The translations under genes were made by a program, and so were the position numbers. From Gentiana macrophylla (lineage: Eukaryota; Streptophyta; Magnoliopsida; Gentianales; Gentianaceae), in NCBI GenBank assembly GCA_026214975.1, contig JAOBSW010000758.1, positions 1 through 64,000 on the forward strand: 64,000 nucleotides of DNA, read 5' to 3'. Below the pieces are notes generated by a model. It was given only the letters and a program-made list of their open reading frames with translations. It had not been told where the DNA came from and searched no databases. Shown here one piece after another: positions 1-11,187 of this stretch (its first letter is position 1; every line of letters begins with the position of its first letter).

Positions 1-10
1 TATAAATAGA
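1..10 (+). promoter_or_regulatory. TATA box of the copia 5' LTR
   Basis: TATAAATAGA opens the window and occurs at the matching place in the 3' LTR. It is the best candidate for the LTR polymerase II promoter; transcription would start roughly 30 bases downstream. The start site is inferred. Confidence 0.65.
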
Positions 11-899
11 GGACTTTCAACTCAAGAAGAAGATGATGAATTTTGGAATAAACTTCAAGTGATAACATTGGTGAAAAACACCTGCTTGAACTTCTTGAGC
101 TTAAAATTGCTTGATCTAGTTATTTTCTTCAAGTGCATTACGTGTTTAAAAATTTGCATCAAGCATACACACTTGAAGGCGCAAGGCTCTTGATTATATC
201 ATCTAATCAAGGCTGCTTTGCCATTGAATCATTACTTGATTCATTCTTTATTTTATAAAGAACTCTTGAAGGCAGTGAAGCATCATTGGGTGTGAAAATT
301 TGTTGGTTTGTGGTGGAAGTGGTGAAGAGGCAATTCTACCCTTCAAGGACGAGTGGAAGACTCGGGAGGCGACAATCCTACATTCTTAGTTTTCGATTTG
401 TGAAGCCATAGTTATTGGTGAAGGACAAGCAACCTAGGATTCTTTGTAACGAGATAACTCAAAGATTACTAGTGAATTTCCTCCAACATCACGGGAGAAG
501 AGTGGGCGTCTGAGGATTACATCACTGGAACCACTATAAAAATCTCTCTACTTACTTCTTGCATTTACTTTACGCACTTAGTCATTATTCATATCAACTT
601 CTTTGAATCTAGCAAGCTGAAATCACACACATACACTCTTGAGTATCTAATACTTAGTAACATATTTAACAACAAGTAACAAGGCTTAATTTTGATATTA
701 TTCCATTTGCACAAATTCAGCAAAGTGAGGCTGTCGGTGAACTCTTGTTTATCGGTGAGAGCTCTCTGAGGTCTCAGCCAGACTCTTGAAGTATCAATGA
801 ATTTCTTTGAAGTTCTGAAATTTGTTAACTCCAAAGTTTTAAGTGTTAAGTTTATTCACCCCCTCTAAACTTAACTAAAGCCTTTTCAAGGGACCAACA
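1..899 (+). repeat. 5' LTR of the copia element (partial)
   Basis: This stretch matches 12000-12876 nearly throughout, differing mainly by short indels. It ends in CA at 898-899, two bases before the primer binding site. The left part (U3, about 0.8 kb) lies outside the window. Reading from TATAAATAGA at base 1, it holds the R/U5 side of the LTR. Confidence 0.9.
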
Positions 900-901
900 A
901 T

Positions 902-913
902 TGGTATCGGGGC
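902..913 (+). other. Primer binding site (initiator-Met tRNA type)
   Basis: TGGTATCGGGGC lies two bases after the CA end of the 5' LTR. It resembles the plant copia primer site TGGTATCAGAGC, complementary to the 3' end of initiator methionine tRNA, with two mismatches. Its position fixes the LTR/internal boundary. Confidence 0.85.
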
Positions 914-1003
914 GATTGTACATTACGAAGGAATCCTACTTGTTGTGCTTGTGAAAATTCTTTAAAACTTTCTTTCAAATTCTTGATTTTCAAGACTTGC
1001 ATC

Positions 1004-3250
1004 ATGGATAACACACGGTATGCTAGAACCATGTTGATGTGCTCTCTTGATAGATTTGATGAGTATAAGCGTCGAATGAGGCATATCTTGCTTGCTACTC
1101 ATGATGAGATGATGGATGTACTAGCGAAGGACCCTTTGGAGATTACAAAGCGATATGATGGGTGTGAGCGAGTACATTCTAAACCAAGAGAGAATGGAAT
1201 GCGAGAAGGCAGGAAAAGAGCAAACCTCAACAACATTGCTATTGATATCATCTGAACCTTGGATAGCAATATGTACATGAAAGTCAAAGATTGCAAGGCT
1301 GCAAAGGAACTTTGGGATAAGATTCACTTAATCTGTGAAAGGCTTGATGCAATAAAGAAGAACAAAATCGGTGTGGCGGAAAAAGGTTTCAAAAGTTCAA
1401 AATGCTACCTAATGAAACCATTGAGCAAATGGAGTCAGTTCAATGCAATCTTAGATGAACTTACTCTGCTTGAGTGTAAGTTATTCAAAGAGAAGTAAAC
1501 ACCAAAATCTTGGAAGCTTTACTGCAAGAGATGTTTGGAAAATGAAGGTATTTGCAATTGAAGAAATGAGAAAATTTGCATGAAGAAGACACCTTCAAAT
1601 TGTTCTCGATCTTAAGGCCTATGAATTTAGCAAGAAGCTAGTGCTGGCCGAAAAGGAAGAGCCAAAGACCCTTTGCATTGGCTGCTTCACATCATGAAGA
1701 AACATCAGGGAGACGAGGATGATATGCTAGATGAAATGCAAGAACAAATTGCCCTCTTGAGCAAGAAAATCAGAATGATGAAGGTGGAAGGCCCTACAAG
1801 AAATTTCACAAAGAGGCCCTCTTGAAAGAAGGAAAGAAGAACCAAAGAAAGATAATGACTATCTATGCTTTCATTGCAAGAAACCAGGACACTTGGACTG
1901 ATTGTCACGAGTTGAAACAAGGCAAGGAACACTGATTATCTTTGCTTCAAGCTGTAAGAAGCTGGACATTTTAGACTGATTGTCGGACCTCACGAAGACA
2001 AGAGTCAACAAAGGAGACATGGCAAGAAGGCTATGGTTCTTTGAAGATGAATCGAGGATATGAAGTGGGATACGAAAAGGAAATGAATCGGATGACCACG
2101 GCCAGCCAGTTCTTTGATATGGAGGATTATGCTTTGATGGCCAACATGGATGGCGAGGAGGTATACAACCTTTGTATCTATAAACACTCCTGCTTTGGAA
2201 GTGATTGTGAATCAACTTTGTGGTTCAAATCCTAGAAATTCGACAACAATGAGACTTTGGATGCCATCCTTAATCAACTAAGGATAATACAATGCGGTTA
2301 TGAGATTGTGAAGAAATTTGAAAAAGAGGCTCTTGAGTTAGAAGTTGGAAGATTGAAAATTTGAATTAAGGGTTTTCAAAGGTAAGGAAAAGATGTTGGG
2401 CGAGAATCGGCATAAGTCTGCTTTGAACATCCAGCTGACCTACGAATCTCTTTGAACCATCTTGTTCCAATCGCATACAAATCGGGAAAGCCTTATGGAG
2501 ATAGAAGCGGGCTTGGATTTGGAACTCGGCAATCTAACAAGAGTGGATCGAGTAAGAGTTCTTGAACTAGTACGAGGTGGTCCTAAGTTTGTGCTGCACT
2601 AGATCCATCTCGATAAAATTTCTTTGAAGCAGTAAAACCAAATGAGAATGCCTCAAAGAAGCAAAATCGAAGTCTCGAGAAGTCAACGACTCTAGTAAAA
2701 GAATAAATCCAAAAATAGAATTGCTTGTGTGCCTTTAAGCTCTTGATAGCGGAGACTGCTACCAAGTCTCTTTGGACCCGAGAAGGGAAAAGCAGAAATA
2801 TTCAAGAATAAGAATCCTAAATCCAAAAATGTTGATCATTCAAGGGATACTTATCTCGAGGGAAAGGTAATTTATTCCTGCTTGATAATGATTGGAATAT
2901 TCTGCATCTAATGCTAGAAAGCAGTCAGTATAACCATACTACTAGGGTAAAACCTAGGCAATGGAATCGTGAGAGGACTTACACAAGACCTCGTGAGACT
3001 CCATATTACAGAATTTATTCTAATAGGCTGACACACCTATGGTTATGCAAATGTTTCTAATAACAAGAATCATTTCAAAGCGACATTATGTACCAAAGGC
3101 GAGGAAAACATATGTGGTTCTACACAACCTCTTTGTTAGAACTTATGGATGTGTGGAATACATGTATGAACAAAGTATGAACCAAAGTATGACACATTTA
3201 GGAGAAGACCTTATGGAAACATACCAAGGGTCATGCTTTGCCTTGACCAC
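1004..3250 (+). pseudogene. gag: Copia gag region (capsid/nucleocapsid), frameshifted
   Basis: Gag forms the virus-like particle and binds the element RNA. The first ATG after the primer site is at 1004 and starts a product beginning MDNTRYARTMLMC. It runs through a helical segment with RFDEYKRRM and ends at a stop after about 82 codons. Two tandem CCHC zinc knuckles follow near 1866-1907 and 1940-1975, the first reading CFHCKKPGH. An acidic stretch near 2041-2235 contains ALMANMDGEEV, and a charged, probably helical stretch near 2280-2365 contains KKFEKEALELE; both resemble the C-terminal part of Sirevirus gag. The frame changes several times, and I see little coding signal at 2400-3000. The C-terminal limit is approximate because protease motifs begin near 3300. 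Confidence 0.75.
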
Positions 3251-3289
3251 TATGGACCCAAGCAGGTTTGGGTACTAAAATGCATTAAC

Positions 3290-3600
3290 TTTGTTTTGTA
3301 GGGTATGCGGTACTTTGTGGTGGATGTTCGGACACATGACAAAGAATAAGCCAGCATCTTACAAACTTTGTGGCAAAAGATGGTCAAGGGTGAATTTTGG
3401 CAACAAAAATACACTGGCTATACAAGAGGATATGGCACACTTATCGAGAAATGGACTTACAATCAAGAATGTTGCATATGTGGAAGAATTTGGATTACAA
3501 CTTCTTTGAACCTTTGGACAATTACGTGATATGGGATACAAGGTCACTTTTGACAAAAACAATTGTATTGTCATTAGTGAAAGAGGTGATCAAGTTGTAC
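3290..3600 (+). pseudogene. Copia aspartic protease, degenerate
   Basis: Retrotransposon protease cuts Gag-Pol. At 3300-3350 the codons give a GGCSGHMTKNK-like string, the usual copia surroundings of the catalytic Asp. Further on, at 3385-3575, come stretches resembling the FGNKNTG region and the later MGYKVTFDKN segment. These pieces lie in different frames and stops separate them, so the protein is broken. The position between gag knuckles and integrase fits. The call rests on motif order, not on an intact fold. Confidence 0.65.
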
Positions 3601-3689
3601 TTCTTTGGTAGAAGGCAGCGAGAACATGTATGTTGTGGATTGGTCTCTGCTGAGTTCGAAACACTGCTGATTGTGCATACCAAATCGAA

Positions 3690-4490
3690 CTCAATTGGTT
3701 ATGGCACAAGAAGTTAAATCATCTAAATTTTGATGATATTAATCAGTTAGTGAAGAAGAAGTTAGTGGTTGGTTTACGAGATCACATTCAAGAAGGATGC
3801 TATATGTGATGCATGTCGGCAAGGTAAGCAGAGATAAAGTCAAGTTTCAAGTCAAAGACTAAACAATCAACTAACGAGTGTTGGAGCTTATGCACATGGA
3901 TCTTTTGGACCAATAACTCCAACAAAGTGTGATGAGGAAAGAAATACACCTTAGTGGTTGTGGATGATTTTTCTAGATACACTTGGGTGATATTCATGAA
4001 CAAGAAAAGTGAGACACTCCAAAGCTTACCTAATCTTTTGAAGAGATTACAAAATGAGAAAAGTTTATGATCATAAAGATTAGATCGGATCGAGTCTTGA
4101 ATTTCTCAACAAAGTTATAAGAGAATATTGTGAGCAGAATGGTGTACTTCATCAACTTCTTGCTTCTTTGGTACACCTCGACAAAATGGGAGTTCTTTGA
4201 AAGAAAAAGCAGGACATTAAAGAGGCGGGAAGAACAATGATTTGTGAAGCATTGCTACGAAAGATATTGAAATTTGAAGCGATAAATCTGACATGCTATA
4301 CACAAAATAGAACATCGAGTAAACAAGAAGGCTGCTTGAAGACACCTTATGAGATATGGAATGGAAGGATACCTAATATATCCTATTTTCACCCATTTGG
4401 AAGCAAATGTTTTATTCTAAATCATAAAGTTCATTTGAAAACATTCCAACCAAAATCGGATGAAGGAATTTTCTTAGGATATTCTTGATC
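3690..4490 (+). pseudogene. Copia GAG-pre-integrase and integrase, degenerate
   Basis: Integrase inserts the cDNA into host DNA. WHKKLNHLN near 3700 is the GAG-pre-integrase motif with the zinc-binding histidines. CMSARQGK-like sequence follows, then the core start with LELMHMDL (3888-3912) carrying the first catalytic Asp. A VVDDFSRYTWVIF block lies at 3955-3997. The later core reads KEAGRTMI (4217-4240) and TPYEIWNGRIPN, then a C-terminal part with FHPFGSKCF and FLGYS (to 4488). The second Asp region (about 4083-4140, ending CEQNGV) is present. The 4237-4488 segment is open for 83 codons; the rest is broken by frameshifts. Confidence 0.85.
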
Positions 4491-4929
4491 GTGAGCATTG
4501 AGTCTTGAACAAAGAACAACTGAAACATGAAGAAACAATCAATGTTGTGTTTGATGAACCTAAGTTTCTTGGTATGGAAGATAAAGTGTGAACTCTTGAA
4601 AATCAACAAATCAGATCAGTTGTGTTGAAGTTTTGGAAAGATTCAATGACTTAAAAGTTTAAATCTGCCCCTCTTTGAACATCCTGTGACAATATTCTTG
4701 ATGCAACAAGCTGAAGCGGTTCAAGGATCTGTTGACCCCACTGTAGAAGAAACTACGATGAGACCCTCTTGAAGATGATATTCACGAAAATCAAAATAAC
4801 CAAAATCCACAATGGTTAAGGAATCACCTGCTTTGAACAAGTTATTGGCAATATACGACAAGGTGTGAGGACTAGAAGACAAGCTGGAAGCTATGTTTAC
4901 TTGTTTTCTATCACAAATGGAACCCAAAG

Positions 4930-5710
4930 TTGTTGAAGAAGCAATTTGAGATCAGTTGGATAATTGCTATGCAAGAAGAATTAAATGAATTTGAAAGAAA
5001 TCAAGTTTGGACACTTAGTTGAAAGGCCAAGTCATGCAAATATCATTGGTACTAAATGGGTATCTGAGAAATAAACTTGATGAATCTGGTACCATTGTTA
5101 GAAATAAGGCGGACTAGTTGCAAAGGCTATTCTCAAGCGGAAGGAATAGATTTTGATGAGACTTATGCACTGTTGCAAGATTGGAAGCTATCAGTTATTT
5201 TTGGCACATCTTGCATACAAGAACTTCAAAGTATATCAAATGGATGTCAAGAGTGCATTTTTGAATGGTATCTAGAGGAGGAAGTGTATGTTCGACAACC
5301 TCCTGGATTTGAAGTTAAAGATCAAGAAGATAAAGTGTATAGACTCAACAAAGCACTTTATGGATTGAAACAAGCACCAAGAGCATGGTATGAGACTCTA
5401 TCTCAATTCTTGGTGGACAATGGTTTTACAAAAGGGACCATTGACAAGACACTTTTCGAGAATCGAGTGAAGGGACAACACCTGCTTTGGTACAAATTTA
5501 TGTGGATGACATAATTTTTGGTTACGAGAATGATTTACTTTGTGAAAAGTTTGCAAATCTAATGAAGAGCAAATTCCAAATGAGTATGATGGGAGAAATG
5601 AATTACTTCTTGGGATTGCAAGTTAAGCAGATTGAAAGATGGAATCTTCATTCATCAAACCAAGTATACCAAAGAGTTCTTTGAAGAAATTTGGTATGGA
5701 AAGCGAGCAC
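4930..5710 (+). pseudogene. Copia reverse transcriptase, frameshifted
   Basis: RT copies the element RNA into DNA. The segment opens with AMQEELNEFERNQVW-like sequence near 4968. It continues through IGTKWV (5045-5063) and a 145-codon open stretch (5077-5514) containing YVRQPPGFEV and the diagnostic YGLKQAPRAWY. The catalytic YVDD box is at 5499-5510 but in another frame: five bases, CTTTG (5485-5489), separate it from the upstream frame. MNYFLGLQV follows near 5598. As written the enzyme cannot be made. See the finding on CTG-linked insertions for why this break may be a sequencing artefact. Confidence 0.9.
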
Positions 5711-6425
5711 TAAGAGCTCAACTCCTATGAGTACAAACATCAGTTGGATGAAGATAAAGAAGGCAAAGATGTTGATCGGACTTTATCTGGAAGGATGATA
5801 GGCGATCTCTTTGTATCTCCTTGCCAGTGGACTGATATATCCTTTCTTTGTAGGTGTTTGTGCAAGATTTCAATCAAACCTAAAGAAAGTCATTTAGAGT
5901 CTTTGTCAAAGAGTTCTTAAGTATCTAAAAGAGACTTTGGGAGTAGGAATATGGTATTCAAGGAAGGAAGCTTCAAGGTAATATCCTACTCAGTTACGAT
6001 TATCTTTGGATGCAAGATTGATAGAAAAAGCACCTCGAGGAACACAATCGGTTAATGGGAAATAGTGGTCTCTGGTTTAGCAAGAAAGCAATTCTATTTC
6101 AACTTCCCTTCTTGAAAATTTGAATACATTCTTCTTTGGAGATTCTTTGTGCACAAATACTATGGCTAAGACAACAATTAAGGGATTATGGAATTGAAGA
6201 AAGGAAATTCCAATCATGTGTGACAACACAAGTGCAATTGCAATCACGAGAAAATCTGTTTTGCATTCAAGAACCAAGCACATTGATGTGAGACATCATT
6301 TTATAAGAGATCATGTTGAAAAGAAAGATGTGGTGGTTTATACATCCTCTTGAAGATCAACTTCTTTGATATTTTCACTAAGCCACTTGATAGTGAAAGA
6401 TTTGCCAAATTAAATTTGAACTTGG
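5711..6425 (+). pseudogene. Copia RT C-terminal connection and RNase H, frameshifted
   Basis: RNase H removes the RNA strand during reverse transcription. A connection region with VGVCARFQ (5850-5875) and LKYLKETLG leads into GCKIDRKST (6008-6034), the usual copia RNase H core. DNTSAIAI (6222-6245) and [12 protein letters not shown] (6270-6305) follow. The terminal TKPL motif is at 6376-6387, next to a disturbed EDQ stretch (6350-6361). After about 6425 the pol similarity ends. Several frame changes are single events next to CTG-like sites. Confidence 0.85.
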
Positions 6426-6476
6426 AATTATAAAGATTGGTGATATTCGACAATGTCTTTGGAATTCACCAAGGGA

Positions 6477-6632
6477 TTAGTCTTTGCTATGTTGGGTGAG
6501 CTCACTTAGCAGATTAGTCATTGGTATCAACAATTCCATGTACTTTTGTTTGAACAATTGAGCAAATGAGGTTGCCAAGAGTTGGTCTTTGTCATGTTGG
6601 GTGAGCTCACCAGCGGATCGAGTCATTGGTGT
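6477..6632 (+). repeat. Two-copy direct repeat after pol
   Basis: The phrase GTTGGGTGAGCTCAC, with about 25 bases on each side, occurs at 6477-6533 and again at 6582-6632, a spacing of about 105 bases. The copies differ by small indels. The rest of the 6425-7092 gap holds no coding signal I recognise; it would be the leader of the downstream reading frame. Confidence 0.7.
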
Positions 6633-7092
6633 TAAACTTCATCTTGTTTTATCAATTGAACAAAACAAGGAGAAAACAAGGATCGTGAGTCACTTTGTCG
6701 GTGATTTCTTTGAAGCACATTATCGTGATTCTTGAGCCCACCTATTTGAGGATACCTTCTTTGAAGGAACTTTACTCGAGTCAAAGTTATTAAAGTCAAA
6801 AGCGATTTGGCGGGATATTTATTTTATCCATTATTACCGCAGTTAAACCATCCATGATTTACAAGCGTTATGGTGGAGTAATGGGCCACGTGTCAAGGCA
6901 GAATTTATTCGGATTAATCGTGGTTACCTCGATATGCGTGCAAAGGCAGTTTCAACTACCCCTTTGTCTATATATTGGACTATCACTCAGTGAGAATCGT
7001 CACTTGCAAATCTGCTTTATCTTTGCAATCGTTACCTTTGTGTGAACACAGATTTAAGATTCAATCTTCTTCATCTCATTCTTCTCATTAAA

Positions 7093-10000
7093 ATGGCGGA
7101 AAAAGTTGATGTACAAATTGAATCAAGCCAAAGTGTTAGAGGTTTTGTTGAAGATGCAAGCAAGTGAGGCGGCCATTAACATTGGTCGAAGAATAAGGAG
7201 GTATGTCGATCTGGAAAATGTGTTAAACATAAAAATTGGACACAATTTCTTATACAAATGTTGTCGATTTACGGAGAAACATTCAAATAAAGGAAAAGCT
7301 GAAGCATTTAAGGCTACTTTGTAAATGGCAAGAAATTGAAGTTTCCCCGGTCTCTTTGAGGAAGTTTTGGATTTGTTGAAGTGGTGGGCGGCTCTGTCAA
7401 TCTGAAGCAATGGGATTGGACAAATTGGCGTTTGTAGATCAGATTAAGGCAGATCTGAGAAATCAAATCCGTTCAGGCATCAGCTGCAAACACATTGGTA
7501 TTGAATACGATCTCTTGAGCAAGCTCATTGCAAAGAACATACTTGGGCTAGTTGGCGGTATGGACACTCTATCGGGACCCAAGATAGAGTTGATGATTAT
7601 CATCTGTAGGAGCATGAAGTTTGGTTGGGCGGTACTTTATTCATTATATGAAGAAAGTGGCCAGGAGGAAGAAAGTTTAGGGAAGAGGAAGTCAAGGCGC
7701 GCCCTTAGGATTAATGGTCGGACTCTCTTTGAATCATCTTGGAATTCTGATGTAGCTTTGTGGATATTAATCAGTCTAGATACAAGAAGGAGATTGATTA
7801 TGCAATTCTGGACTTGATGATGATGAAGAAATTCTTTGGAGAAGGCTGCTTTGATGATAATGATGATGGAGATGATGGTGATCTTGGTGGTGGCGGGTTC
7901 GACAAACTAAGAAGATTTCCATCAAACTCTTTGCACCAAAGAAAGCTTTGGAAAGAGGAAGAAAAGTCTTGATGTTAGAAAGACTACTGAAGTCTGAAAT
8001 CAAAAAAACAAAGAAAAAAGAAGACCTGTTGTTGAGAGTGCTTTGAGGTCAAGTGGAGGTTCTTGACCTGCTTTGTAGCTTCAAGAAAAAGCTGTTGGTG
8101 AAATTTTAGAGAGAACAACGAAGGAAGCAAGTAGAAAAAGAAAATTGACTAGAAAGATGATGATGATGAACCCCTATCCAAGAGGATGAAGGAAGTTGCA
8201 AAAAAGAAGAAATATGGCAGGGAAAGAGTTGAAAAATTTGGAAGCACAGAGGGCCCAAGAAGAAGCATCGATAGAGAAGAGGAAGAAGAATTTGTTGGTG
8301 AGCCTCTAACTATCATTCCACCAGTTGTTATCGGTGATTCCTCCAATGAAGAAGTTATCAAAGTCGCGATCTTTGAGCAGGTTGTTTTTGAGCAATCTGT
8401 AGAGAGGATCTGATCGATGATCTCTTGACCCTGAGGCTCTTTGTAGTATCCTTTGAAGAACCCTGACAAACCACAAACCTGAACTGAACTCTTTGTGGTG
8501 GTTGAAGAGGTGATTGGAGACTTGGTTGAAGACCACTGCAAATTTGGCAATAGTTCGGGGGAAGAAGCGTCTCTTTGCTAACCTATTTGATGAGCATGTA
8601 AGTCGAGGGGAACCAAGTGTGATCTGAGATGGAAGTAGTAGGTACAAATGTACAATCACGACAACTCTTGACTTTCAAACATCTGTAGAAGAAACCATGA
8701 ATGCTGCTTGTTGGAACCTTTGGAGAGTCAACAAGCTCACTGGAGCTACTCGGGAGATCTTTTATGCCATTTGAAAGGCATGCAAAAAGAACAAGAAAAA
8801 GCGAAGAGTATGTGGATCCCAAACTTGACAAATTGCTTGATTATTTTCAATGGAAGTTTGGTTTCTACAAAAGACAAAAAACAATTTGCTCAACCAATAA
8901 TGATTTTGAAGAATGGGTTTTTGACAAGTTGGGAGTGGAAAATTTCTTTGGATCGATTGATACAACCTTCTTTGCAATCAAGATTGATGGATTTATTTGA
9001 TGAGCAGAGAAGGAGGAGGGTATCAAATTTAGAGATCAAGAGATGGTCTGATGATTCTTCTTCATCATCGAGATAGTAGAGGAGATTTTCCCTACGGACC
9101 GGGAGAATCAAGTGGGGCTGCACTAACACATGTACCATCGTACTGTGATCCGCGATCTTTGGAAGATCTGCTTGAGGGCGGCGGTGGAGAAATGGATGAG
9201 GATCTACAAGATCTCACCATGGATGATCTGGAGGCATTGATCAATGAAGGCATTACATTGAGTCTTTGGTAGGGTGGTGATGAACCAAGTACATTTCATG
9301 TTGTAGAGCCTCTTGCACAACGATCTTTGGATGAGAGTGAGGATTTGGATGAGAAAAGGTTCTTGATTTTAATGAACCAAGTGCTAGTTACGAAGAGTCA
9401 ATTGAATATCAAAGTGGATTTGACATTGAAGGATTCTCACTAAAGCGCCATCATCTGCACAAGATTGGTCATCTTTGAAGGTTTTCAAGTGGATAATACC
9501 AATATATTCAATCCACGAGGAAGTTGAAGAGAGAGAGTGCAGTTCTTTGGGATACAAGCGACACTGGACAAAGGTTGGAGCAGGAGAGTGCAATTGCTTT
9601 GAGTCTCAAGCGACACACTGGACAAAGGTTGGAACTGATTTGGGTTTGGAGAAACCCTGTTGTTTGATGATGAGGCTCTTTGTAGTGGAGAACTCTTTGG
9701 AGCCAAGGCCCCTTTGTAGGGAAGGATAGTCGAGTGAGGCTAACATTAATGAGGATGGCATTTCTTTGGACTATAACTCTGATGATGAAGAATTTCAAAT
9801 TTTGGAGAAGAAGAAGTTGTTGAAGAACTTTGCACAAGATCCTATCCTTGAAGATGTTCTTGGTGCAATGGTTGAGAAGGACCTCCCCTGCTTTGGGAGA
9901 GATATGAGTAGAGCTATGGTCATCGGCCGGACATGAGGCACAATATAGAGTTGAGAACTCTTGATGGATCTCTTGATGATAGAATGGCGAGTGGAGTGCC

Positions 10001-10992
10001 AATTGAAGTTGTCAATGAGTTAAGAAGCTGTAAGAAATGACATACAACGATTAAGAACTCAATTGGAATGAGCAAACAACAATTTGAAGAAGCGATGAAG
10101 ATGGTAAATGATAATAGACAATCTCTTGTCTGATTGCTTCAAACTTTGCATCTACTCAAAATGCAATGAATAATTTGATACTAGATGTCAAGGGTATCAA
10201 AGTTGGAAATAAAGCCAAAGACAAGTTTCTAAAAGATCAACTTGTCTCCATTCATGAGAAACTTGACAAGCTTCTTTGAAGCTCCCAAACTTCTTGAGCA
10301 CTATTCTTTGCACAACAACTGCTTATGCACGATCCCAAACTTCTTGAAAGGATCAGCGGTGGTGGGAGAGACCACGCAATCAAGGATTACTTCACTTGAT
10401 ACTAGAAGCTGGAACTATGGAAGGTCAATTACGCAGTGATAGTATCACGAGGAAGCTATTCATGGCCTCATCTCACGTTTTGTTGATGATGTCACTAAGG
10501 GAAGAGGGCCAATCAGCTGCGACAAAGGATTTGCTAGACTCTTTTACGAGAAGAGATGGGTGATGATACAAATGCTTTTAGGCAACTTTGCACTGGCGAG
10601 TGCAACTCTTGATGATCTCTATCACGGTACAGAAAGAGTTTCATAATGAAGGAGACCCTATCGTGACATGGGATTTCATGAAGGTCTTAACTCTTTCTTG
10701 AGTTTGAAGTTTTGGGAGGCAAGGATTAAAGCTTTAGAGCAAATACGAGGAGGTAGAAGAAGTAGCGAGAGGTGAAAGGTCTTTGCCAATTACAAAAGCA
10801 AAAGATTCTTTGAATGAATTTAAGGAATTTGTATATGAAGTTTGGCTTGAGGGTGAATCGAGATCAATCTTGTCTGCTGAAGCATGGAATTGGTGGAAAC
10901 AAGTCAATTCTTATATTGACTTTACACTTATTGAGAATGAATGGATGGTTGAAATGATAGAAGAGATCGAGAGCCTATCAAGAGCAAAGTGA
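7093..10992 (+). pseudogene. Extra coding-like region between pol and 3' LTR (env-like position)
   Basis: An ATG at 7093 (MAEKVDVQIESSQSV) follows an AT-rich leader. Coding-like stretches then continue in shifting frames to a stop at 10990-10992. Visible pieces are a segment at 7410-7660 (GLDKLAFVDQIKADLRNQ, then KLIAKNILGLVGGMDTLSG), an acidic run DDNDDGDDGDLGGGG near 7853-7900, and Lys/Glu-rich stretches at 8186-8413. The C-terminal piece at 10783-10992 contains AEAWNWWKQVNSYIDF. Sireviruses such as SIRE1 carry a second 'envelope-like' frame at this position, so the location is familiar. I see no convincing signal peptide or membrane segment and cannot assign a family. It could be a captured gene or an element-specific protein. 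Frameshifts are as frequent as in pol. Confidence 0.55.
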
Positions 10993-11177
10993 GAAGGCTA
11001 GACAAGAAAGAGAGAGAGAGACAATAGATCGGCTACTTATCCTTTGTTTATCTTTCTTTGTATCTAGTTGTAATAGCTTGTGAACAAATATTTATAATGA
11101 GAATTGACTGAATTTGTTACTGTTTGTGTTTTATCTTTTTGCTTTCTTTGATTAGGTGAGGTAGTGGCATCATCACC

Positions 11178-11187
11178 AAAAGGAAAT
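11178..11187 (+). other. Polypurine tract of the copia element
   Basis: AAAAGGAAAT directly precedes the TGTTGG start of the 3' LTR, where the plus-strand primer is expected. The tract is short. The 185 bases before it, after the last reading frame, are AT-rich and non-coding. Confidence 0.6.
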
